Assembly: GCF_030147005.1 (NCBI RefSeq)
Contig: NZ_JASLAW010000175.1
Coordinates: forward strand, 1-58,132
Origin: Pseudomonas sp.
Lineage (GTDB): Bacteria; Pseudomonadota; Gammaproteobacteria; Pseudomonadales; Pseudomonadaceae
Length of the DNA stretch: 58,132 nt
Direction: 5' to 3'
Below the pieces are notes generated by a model, which saw only the letters and a program-made list of their open reading frames with translations, did not search any database and was not told where the DNA came from. The position numbers and the translations under genes are program-made. This document shows, piece after piece, positions 25,187 through 32,150 of this stretch. How positions within the stretch are numbered: the first letter of the stretch is position 1; each line of letters begins with the position of its first letter.

Positions 25187-26593
25187 ATGCTGAAGAAGTT
25201 GTTCCAGTCATTCCGTTCTCCCTTGCGTCGTACGCAACACATTCGCAGCACGCCTGAAGTGCTTAACAGCAATCAGCATTCATTGCAGCGCGCTCAATTC
25301 AGCCGTTACGCAGTGAACATCGTCGAACGTTTGCAGAACGCCGGCTACCAGGCCTACCTGGTGGGCGGGTGCGTACGCGACATGCTGCTCAATATCACGC
25401 CGAAAGATTTCGACGTCGCCACCAGCGCCACGCCTGAACAGGTCCGTGCCGAGTTCCGCAATGCGCGGATCATCGGGCGCCGCTTCAAGCTGGTGCATAT
25501 TCACTTCGGTCGCGAAATCATCGAGGTCGCAACGTTCCGCGCCGGCCATCCGCCGCAAAACGATGAAGAGGAAGACACCAACCAGTCTTCCCGCAACGAG
25601 AGCGGACGTATCCTGCGCGACAACGTCTACGGCACCCTGGAAGAAGACGCGCAACGCCGCGACTTCACCATCAATGCCCTGTATTACGATCCGGTCAGCG
25701 AGCGCATCCTCGATTACGCCAACGGCGTGCACGATATCCGCAACAACCTGATCCGCCTGATCGGCGACCCGACGCAGCGCTACCAGGAAGACCCGGTGCG
25801 CATGCTGCGCGCGGTGCGGTTCGCCGCCAAGCTTAACTTTGGTATCGAGAAACACACGGCCGCACCGATTCGCGAGCTGGCACCGATGCTGCGGGAAATT
25901 CCGTCGGCACGCTTGTTTGAAGAGGTGCTCAAGCTCTTCCTCTCGGGCTACGCCGCCGACACCTTTGAAATGCTCGTCGACCTGCAGTTGTTCGACCCGC
26001 TGTTCCCGGCCAGTGCCGAGGCGCTGGAATACAACCCGACGTACACCCATACCCTGATCAGCGAAGCGTTGATCAACACTGACTTGCGCATCAAACAGAA
26101 CAAGCCGGTCACCCCGGCGTTCCTGTTTGCCGCCCTGTTGTGGCCGGCCCTGCCCAAACGCGTACTGCGCTTGCAGGACCGCGGCATGCCGCCGATCCCA
26201 GCCATGCAGGAAGCCGCCCACGAATTGATCACCGAGCAGTGCCAGCGCATCGCCATTCCGAAGCGCTTTACCCTGCCGATCCGTGAGATCTGGGACATGC
26301 AGGAGCGCCTGCCGCGCCGCAGCGGCAAACGCGCCGACCTGTTGCTGGAAAACCCGCGCTTCCGCGCCGGCTACGACTTCCTGCTGCTGCGCGAAAGCGC
26401 CGGCGAGCAGACCGACGGCCTGGGTGAATGGTGGACCGACTATCAGGATGCCAATGACAGCCAACGCCGCGAGATGATTCGCGAACTCGGCAGTAAAGGC
26501 GATAGCACCGGTGAAGGGCCGAAAAAGCGCCGCCGCAGCTCCAGCAAGCGCAAACGCAGCGCCGCCGATACCCCAGGCGCAGCAGGCGAATAA
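25187..26593 (+). CDS. pcnB: Poly(A) polymerase I
   Basis: 468 residues of the class II nucleotidyltransferase family. The active-site region reads AYLVGGCVRDMLLNITPKDFDVATSA (G[G/S]-x-D-x-D pattern, about 48-75). The RRDFTINALYYDP motif follows near residue 160, then the head/neck/body helices. The C-terminal tail is highly basic (KKRRRSSSKRKRS), as in PcnB and unlike CCA-adding enzymes. It adds 3' poly(A) tails that promote RNA decay. I use ATG 25187 (MLKKLFQSF); a GTG at 25178 is also in frame. It is followed two bases later by folK. Confidence 0.95.
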   Translation: MLKKLFQSFRSPLRRTQHIRSTPEVLNSNQHSLQRAQFSRYAVNIVERLQNAGYQAYLVGGCVRDMLLNITPKDFDVATSATPEQVRAEFRNARIIGRRFKLVHIHFGREIIEVATFRAGHPPQNDEEEDTNQSSRNESGRILRDNVYGTLEEDAQRRDFTINALYYDPVSERILDYANGVHDIRNNLIRLIGDPTQRYQEDPVRMLRAVRFAAKLNFGIEKHTAAPIRELAPMLREIPSARLFEEVLKLFLSGYAADTFEMLVDLQLFDPLFPASAEALEYNPTYTHTLISEALINTDLRIKQNKPVTPAFLFAALLWPALPKRVLRLQDRGMPPIPAMQEAAHELITEQCQRIAIPKRFTLPIREIWDMQERLPRRSGKRADLLLENPRFRAGYDFLLLRESAGEQTDGLGEWWTDYQDANDSQRREMIRELGSKGDSTGEGPKKRRRSSSKRKRSAADTPGAAGE

Positions 26594-26595
26594 AC

Positions 26596-27078
26596 GTGGA
26601 GCGTATATACATCGGCATGGGCAGCAACCTGGCTGCCCCCGAACAGCAATTGCGCAGCGCTATCGACGCCTTGACGCAATTGCCCGGCACTACCCTCGCC
26701 GGTGTATCCGCCTTTTATCAAAGTGACTCCCTGCTTCCAGGCCAACCGCGCTACACCAACGCGGTGGCGGCCCTGGACAGCACCCTTGCGCCCTTGGACC
26801 TGCTCGATGCGCTGCAGGCGATCGAAAACGATCAGGGCCGCGAGCGCGCCGAGCGTTGGGGGCCGCGCACGCTGGACCTGGATATCCTGCTATTCGGCGA
26901 ACGCCTGATTGATGAGCCGCGCCTCAAGGTGCCGCATTATCAGATGCATCTTCGTGCGTTCGTGCTTTATCCATTGGCTGAGCTGGCACCTGCGAACCTG
27001 CCATTACCTAATGGCGCAACCCTGCGTGACTTACTGGCGGACTGCCCGTTTGTCGGCCTGGAACGCTTACCTCTGTAG
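26596..27078 (+). CDS. folK: 2-amino-4-hydroxy-6-hydroxymethyldihydropteridine diphosphokinase
   Basis: 160 residues, HPPK fold. Conserved N-terminus YIGMGSNL, then the signature GPRTLDLDILLFG (Asp ligands for Mg2+) and VPHYQMHLRAFVLYPL. It transfers pyrophosphate from ATP to hydroxymethyl-dihydropterin, the substrate for FolP (also in this window). Start is GTG 26596, two bases after pcnB. The stop codon TAG at 27076 lies inside the first arm of a REPIN, so the C-terminal end has been set by the repeat insertion point. Confidence 0.95.
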   Translation: MERIYIGMGSNLAAPEQQLRSAIDALTQLPGTTLAGVSAFYQSDSLLPGQPRYTNAVAALDSTLAPLDLLDALQAIENDQGRERAERWGPRTLDLDILLFGERLIDEPRLKVPHYQMHLRAFVLYPLAELAPANLPLPNGATLRDLLADCPFVGLERLPL

Positions 27079-27173
27079 GAGCGAGCGTGCTCGCAAAAAT
27101 CGTCAACGATCACGCACACAGCCTGATTAAACGCGGTGCCTATGCGTTCTTCGCGAGCACGCTCGCTCCTACA
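27074..27173. repeat. REPIN: two inverted REP sequences
   Basis: Left arm TGTAGGAGCGAGCGTGCTCG(C) at 27074-27094; right arm is its perfect inverted copy at 27153-27173. About 58 bases lie between. The core matches the GTAGGAGCGAGC... REP class common in P. fluorescens, mobilised in trans by RAYT transposases. It overlaps the folK stop codon. Confidence 0.92.
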
Positions 27174-27400
27174 ATCGCGTCAGTAACAGCGGTAACACCG
27201 CCATCGTAACAATGCGGTAACACATCCAATTGACTTCCCGTGTCCTCCTCACGACTATAGGCGTCCCGCTGCCGCCAACCCGGCGCTGAAGGGCGCAATC
27301 CAGGCCTTATAAGCACTGCTCTCAAGACGGTGCGCCTGTATAAACGAAGACTCACGCGCGTTGCTCGCTGTTTCCAAGCGCCTGAATGAGGACCCTTTTC
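27174..27400 (+). promoter_or_regulatory. Upstream region of panBC with four GTAACA boxes
   Basis: Four direct GTAACA hexamers (27183, 27192, 27206, 27217) precede a candidate TTGACT (27230-27235) with a weak GACTAT 17 bases later. No gene is supported in this stretch. The hexamer equals the half-site of the CbrB consensus but without the inverted partner. The panB ribosome site TGAGGAC lies at its end. Confidence 0.45.
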
Positions 27401-28201
27401 ATGCCAGACATTACCCTGACCACCTTGCAGAGCCTCAAGCTCAGAGGTGAAAAAATCACCATGCTGACCTGCTACGACGCCACTTTCGCCCACGCCAGCT
27501 GCCAGGCCGGGGTCGAGGTGCTGTTGGTAGGCGACTCCCTGGGCATGGTTCTTCAAGGGAATGACAGCACGCTACCCGTCACCACCGATGAACTCGCGTA
27601 CCACACTGCCAGCGTCAAGCGTGGCAATGACGGCGCATTTATCATCGCCGACCTGCCATTCATGGGTTATGCCACGCTCGAACAGACCTTCCAGAACGCC
27701 GGCAAACTGATGCAAGCAGGTGCGCACATGATCAAGGTCGAAGGTGCCGTATGGCTCGCCGAGTCGATCCGACTGCTGGCTGAGCGCGGCGTACCGGTAT
27801 GCGCGCACATGGGCCTGACGCCGCAATCGGTCAACCTCCTTGGCGGCTACAAGGTACAGGGCCGCAACGAAGCCCAGGCACGCCAGATGCGCGCCGACGC
27901 CATCGCCCTGGAACAAGCCGGCGCCGCAATGATTCTGCTGGAGTGCGTACCCAGTGAACTGGCCGCCGAAATTACCCAGGCCGTCAAGGTACCGGTGATC
28001 GGCATCGGTGCCGGCTCCGCCACCGATGGCCAGGTGCTGGTGCTGCACGACATGCTCGGCCTGTCGATCAGCGGCCACGTGCCCAAATTCGTGAAAAATT
28101 TCATGACCGGCCAACCCAGCATTCACGCCGCACTGAGCGCTTACGTCAGCGAAGTCAAGGCAGTAACCTTCCCTGGCGCCGAACACGGATTCTCTGCATG
28201 A
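27401..28201 (+). CDS. panB: 3-methyl-2-oxobutanoate hydroxymethyltransferase
   Basis: 266 residues, TIM-barrel. Key segments: MLTCYDATFA near the start, LLVGDSLGMVLQG with the Mg2+-binding Asp, VKVEGA region (MIKVEGAVWLAE), AHMGLTPQSVN, and catalytic Glu in LLECVPSELA. It adds a hydroxymethyl group from methylene-tetrahydrofolate to ketoisovalerate, the first committed step to pantothenate. I take ATG 27401 (MPDITLTTLQ); a frame from 27386 adds five residues. It overlaps panC by four bases (ATGA). Confidence 0.96.
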   Translation: MPDITLTTLQSLKLRGEKITMLTCYDATFAHASCQAGVEVLLVGDSLGMVLQGNDSTLPVTTDELAYHTASVKRGNDGAFIIADLPFMGYATLEQTFQNAGKLMQAGAHMIKVEGAVWLAESIRLLAERGVPVCAHMGLTPQSVNLLGGYKVQGRNEAQARQMRADAIALEQAGAAMILLECVPSELAAEITQAVKVPVIGIGAGSATDGQVLVLHDMLGLSISGHVPKFVKNFMTGQPSIHAALSAYVSEVKAVTFPGAEHGFSA

Positions 28202-29049
28202 ACACCGTTAAAACCGTACGTGAACTGCGCGCTGCCGTGACCCACGCGCGCAACGCCGGCAAGCGCATCGGCTTCGTGCCGACCATGGGCAACTTGCACA
28301 GCGGCCACGCCACCTTGGTGACCAAGGCCGCGCAGCAATCGGACTTCGTGGTGACGAGCATTTTCGTCAACCCGTTGCAATTCGGCGCCGGCGAAGACCT
28401 GGACAAATACCCGCGCACCCTCGCCGCCGATCAGGAAATGCTGCTGCAGGCCGGTTGCAACCTGCTGTTCGCGCCCGCGGTGGAAGAAATGTACCCCGGC
28501 GGCATGACCGGCCAGACCCGTGTCAGCGTCCCCCAACTGTCCGAAGGCCTGTGTGGCGCCAGCCGTCCAGGGCATTTCGAAGGCGTCGCCACGGTGGTCA
28601 GCAAGCTGTTCAATATGGTCCAGCCCGATATGGCCGTCTTTGGCCAAAAGGACTATCAGCAACTGGCGGTGATTCGCGCCATGGTGCATGACCTGAACAT
28701 GCCGATCCAGATCATCGGAGAGCCGACCGTACGCGCAGCCGATGGCCTGGCGCTGTCATCGCGCAATGGCTATCTCACCGACGAGCAACGCGCGATTGCA
28801 CCCGTGCTGTACCGCAGCCTCAGCCAGATGGCCGATGCCATCAAAAGCGGTGAGCACGATTTCGCCAAACTGCGCGCCGAGCACATCCAGCAGATCGAAG
28901 CCGCCGGCTTGCGCATGGACTATCTGGAAGTGCGCCAAGGCGTGCACTTGCGCCCGGCCACGTCCGAGGATCAGGACATCGTGATCCTGGTCGCAGCCTA
29001 CCTGGGCGCGACGCGCCTGATCGACAACCTGCATCTGAACCTCAACTGA
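28198..29049 (+). CDS. panC: Pantothenate synthetase
   Basis: 283 residues. Rossmann-like cytidylyltransferase-superfamily fold with PTMGNLHSGHATLV (HxGH motif, about 28-41), FVNPLQFGAGEDLDKYPR, FGQKDYQQL and the KMSKS-like LALSSRNGYL. It ligates pantoate and beta-alanine using ATP. ATG 28198 overlaps panB, so the two are co-translated. Aspartate decarboxylase panD, which follows panC in P. aeruginosa, is not present downstream here. Confidence 0.96.
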   Translation: MNTVKTVRELRAAVTHARNAGKRIGFVPTMGNLHSGHATLVTKAAQQSDFVVTSIFVNPLQFGAGEDLDKYPRTLAADQEMLLQAGCNLLFAPAVEEMYPGGMTGQTRVSVPQLSEGLCGASRPGHFEGVATVVSKLFNMVQPDMAVFGQKDYQQLAVIRAMVHDLNMPIQIIGEPTVRAADGLALSSRNGYLTDEQRAIAPVLYRSLSQMADAIKSGEHDFAKLRAEHIQQIEAAGLRMDYLEVRQGVHLRPATSEDQDIVILVAAYLGATRLIDNLHLNLN

Positions 29050-29274
29050 CCCCCTCTCGACACCCCGCCGATTGCGCTGATCGCTGTGCCGGTATAAAAA
29101 AGTACCGGCCACTGCGCAGACAAAGCCAAGACATATCGACACGCTAGGTTTAATGTAATCGCCCTGCGCTTATAGTTAGCGCTGTCTGGAACCCGTCGCG
29201 TGTTAATAGACGGGATGTTCCGGGCTTTGAAGTGTCCTAAAGGCAGTCCCCGTAATAAAAGGAAACCCGCAGCG

Positions 29275-30939
29275 ATGGCGTACTACCGCACCCCTCATGA
29301 CGTTACCGCGCTGCCCGCCTGGCAAGCGCTCAATCAACATCGCCAAGCCATGCAGGATTTCAGCATGCGCGAAGCCTTTAATGCCGACCCCGAGCGTTTT
29401 TCCGAATTCACCCTGAGCAGCTGCGGGCTTTTCCTCGATTACTCGAAAAACCTGATCACCCGCGAAACCCGCGACCTGCTGGTGGGCCTGGCCAACGAAG
29501 TCGGCCTTAAGGATGCGATCGACTCGCTGTATGCCGGCGAGCCGGTCAACTCCTCCGAAGGCCGTCCGGCGCTGCATACAGCCCTGCGCCGCCCGGTCGG
29601 CGACAAGTTGTCGGTCAACGGCGTGAACATCATGCCGGACGTGCACAAGGTGCTGAACCAGATCACTGATCTGGTCGGCCGCATCCACGATGGCCTGTGG
29701 CGCGGCTACACCGAGAAGCCGATCACCGACGTGGTGAATATCGGCATCGGTGGTTCGTTCCTCGGCCCGGAGCTGGTCTCCGAAGCGCTGCTGTCCTACG
29801 CCCATAAAGGCGTGCGCTGCCATTACCTGGCGAACATCGACGGCAGCGAGTTCCATGAGCTGACCATGAAGCTGCGCGCCGAGACCACGCTGTTTATCGT
29901 CTCGTCCAAATCCTTCAACACCCTAGAAACCCTGAAGAATGCCCAGGCCGCCCGCGCCTGGTACCTGGCGCAGGGCGGCTCGGAAGCCGAGCTGTACCGC
30001 CACTTCATCGCCGTGTCGAGCAACAACGCAGCCGCCGTGGCGTTCGGCATCCGCGAAGAAAACATCTTCCCGATGTGGGACTGGGTCGGCGGTCGTTACT
30101 CGCTGTGGTCCGCGATCGGCTTGCCCATCGCCCTGGCAATCGGCATGTCGAACTTCAAGGAACTGCTGTCCGGTGCCTACACCATGGACCAGCACTTCCA
30201 GAACGCGCCGTTCGAAGCCAACATGCCGGTACTGCTGGGCTTGCTGGGCGTGTGGTACGGCAATTTTTGGGGCTCGCAGAGCCATGCGATCCTGCCGTAC
30301 GACCATTACCTGCGTAACATCACCAAGCATTTGCAGCAGTTGGACATGGAATCCAATGGCAAAAGCGTGCGCCAGGACGGCACCCCGGTCGCCACCGATA
30401 CCGGCCCGGTGATCTGGGGCGGCGTGGGTTGCAACGGGCAGCATGCCTATCACCAGTTGCTGCACCAAGGGACCCAACTGATCCCGGCCGACTTCATCGT
30501 GCCGATCGTGAGTTTCAACCCGGTCTCCGACCACCACCAGTGGCTGTACGCCAACTGCTTGTCTCAGAGCCAGGCGCTGATGCTCGGCAAGACTCGCGCC
30601 GAAGCCGAAGAGGAACTGCGCGAAAAGGGCATCCCTGAGGCCGATGTGCAGAAACTGGCACCCCACAAGGTGATCCCGGGCAACCGTCCGAGCAACACTA
30701 TCGTGGTCGAACGCATCAGCCCGCGCCGCCTGGGCGCGCTGGTCGCCATGTATGAGCACAAAGTGTTCGTCCAGAGCGTTATCTGGGGCATCAATGCCTT
30801 CGACCAGTGGGGTGTTGAGCTGGGCAAAGAGCTGGGCAAAGGCGTCTACAACCGCCTGACCGGCGCCGAAGAAACCGCGGCCGATGATGCTTCGACCCAG
30901 GGCCTGATCAACTACTTCCGCGGCCGTCACCGCGGCTGA
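29275..30939 (+). CDS. pgi: Glucose-6-phosphate isomerase
   Basis: 554 residues, the long proteobacterial form. Both family signatures are visible: DVVNIGIGGSFLGPE upstream and the GVxxNGQHAYHQLLHQG region with the catalytic His/Lys later, plus the substrate loop SSKSFNTLET. It interconverts glucose-6-phosphate and fructose-6-phosphate. In pseudomonads it mainly serves gluconeogenesis and the cyclic Entner-Doudoroff route. I use ATG 29275 with AAAAGGA upstream. The 225-base gap before it holds a hairpin (29088-29109, GCCGGTA/TACCGGC) lacking a T-run. Confidence 0.97.
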   Translation: MAYYRTPHDVTALPAWQALNQHRQAMQDFSMREAFNADPERFSEFTLSSCGLFLDYSKNLITRETRDLLVGLANEVGLKDAIDSLYAGEPVNSSEGRPALHTALRRPVGDKLSVNGVNIMPDVHKVLNQITDLVGRIHDGLWRGYTEKPITDVVNIGIGGSFLGPELVSEALLSYAHKGVRCHYLANIDGSEFHELTMKLRAETTLFIVSSKSFNTLETLKNAQAARAWYLAQGGSEAELYRHFIAVSSNNAAAVAFGIREENIFPMWDWVGGRYSLWSAIGLPIALAIGMSNFKELLSGAYTMDQHFQNAPFEANMPVLLGLLGVWYGNFWGSQSHAILPYDHYLRNITKHLQQLDMESNGKSVRQDGTPVATDTGPVIWGGVGCNGQHAYHQLLHQGTQLIPADFIVPIVSFNPVSDHHQWLYANCLSQSQALMLGKTRAEAEEELREKGIPEADVQKLAPHKVIPGNRPSNTIVVERISPRRLGALVAMYEHKVFVQSVIWGINAFDQWGVELGKELGKGVYNRLTGAEETAADDASTQGLINYFRGRHRG

Positions 30940-30970
30940 TCAACGTCTGAACCGATAGCCTCAAAATAAC

Positions 30971-30992
30971 CCCCGGCCTGTTCAGGCCGGGG
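30971..30992 (+). terminator. Hairpin after pgi
   Basis: Perfect 10-bp inverted repeat CCCCGGCCTG/CAGGCCGGGG, 31 bases after the pgi stop. The T-run is weak, so it may stabilise the 3' end more than terminate. Confidence 0.55.
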
Positions 30993-31046
30993 CTGTTAAA
31001 CTGCGCGCCCCAATTTGTCCTCATTTCCCGCAAGCAGGCGCGCTCC

Positions 31047-32063
31047 ATGACTCCCTTGAACCAGGCGCTGCGCGCCGCCCTCGATCATCGCCAAGATTTG
31101 ATCAGCGAACTGCATGCCCAAGGCACCGATTGCTACCGGCTGTTCCATGGCAGCCAAGAAGGCGCCGGTGGCCTGACGATCGATCGCTATGGCCCGCAAT
31201 TGCTGGTGCAGAGCTTCCACCAATCCCTGCAAAGCGCTGATCTGTTGGACCTGCACCAACTGATCAGCCACTACATGGGCCTGGAGTTGCTGCTGGTATA
31301 CAACGACCGCTCCCGTGGCAATTCACGGATCGACCGTGAAGACACCGTTTACCGCGCCGAACCAGCCGCACTGCAAGACCTGATCGGTCACGAATGGGGC
31401 CTCAACTATCGTGTGCGCGGGCGACATGCCGGGCAGGACCCGCTGCTGTTCCTTGACCTGCGCAACACCCGTGGCTGGGTCAAGGACCACAGCGCCGGCA
31501 AAAGCGTGCTCAACCTGTTCGCCTACACCTGCGGCGTAGGGCTGAGCGCGGCTGCCGGTGGCGCACGTGAAGTCTGCAACCTGGACTTTGCCGAGGGCAA
31601 CCTTGCCGTGGGTCGCGAGAACGGTCTGCTGAACCCGCAGTTGCCGACCATGGCGTTCGTACAGTCCGATTACTTTCCTGCCATTCGCCAACTGGCCGGC
31701 CTTGCGATCACCCAGCGCCGGGGCCAGAAACTGCCGAGCTACCCGCGCCTTGAACAGCGCCAGTATGACTTGGTGCTGCTCGACCCTCCCGCCTGGGCCA
31801 AAAGCGCCTTCGGCACCGTCGACCTGCTGCGCGACTACCAAAGCCTGCTCAAACCCGCGTTGTTGGCGACCGCCGATGATGGCGTACTCATTTGCTGCAA
31901 CAACCTGGCGAAAGTGAGCATGGATGACTGGCGCGAACAGGTGCTGCGTTGCGCGGAAAAGGCCGGTCGCCCTGTACGCGATTGGCAGGTCATGGCGCCG
32001 GGAGCGGACTTTCCGTCGAAAGACCGGCAACCGCCGCTGAAGACCCTGATCCTGCAATTGTAG
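31047..32063 (+). CDS. Class I SAM-dependent methyltransferase, RlmI/rRNA-methyltransferase-like
   Basis: 338 residues. The N-terminal part (GAGGLTIDRYGPQLLVQ) resembles the EEHEE/PUA-linker region of RlmI-type enzymes. The Rossmann methyltransferase core has motif I SVLNLFAYTCGVGLSAAAGG (about 153-172) and motif IV YDLVLLDPPAWAKS (about 237-250). It probably methylates RNA; whether C5 of cytosine or another position cannot be settled. ATG 31047 with a preceding AGCAGG. It lies between pgi and the DUF748 gene, an order kept in other Pseudomonas. Confidence 0.85.
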   Translation: MTPLNQALRAALDHRQDLISELHAQGTDCYRLFHGSQEGAGGLTIDRYGPQLLVQSFHQSLQSADLLDLHQLISHYMGLELLLVYNDRSRGNSRIDREDTVYRAEPAALQDLIGHEWGLNYRVRGRHAGQDPLLFLDLRNTRGWVKDHSAGKSVLNLFAYTCGVGLSAAAGGAREVCNLDFAEGNLAVGRENGLLNPQLPTMAFVQSDYFPAIRQLAGLAITQRRGQKLPSYPRLEQRQYDLVLLDPPAWAKSAFGTVDLLRDYQSLLKPALLATADDGVLICCNNLAKVSMDDWREQVLRCAEKAGRPVRDWQVMAPGADFPSKDRQPPLKTLILQL

Positions 32064-32150
32064 GAACTTTCCCAGGCCCCGCTGTTCTTCGGAACCGAAA
32101 TCACGTGCCATACTCCAAGGCACTCCTGTTCGACATAGATGGCGTCACCC

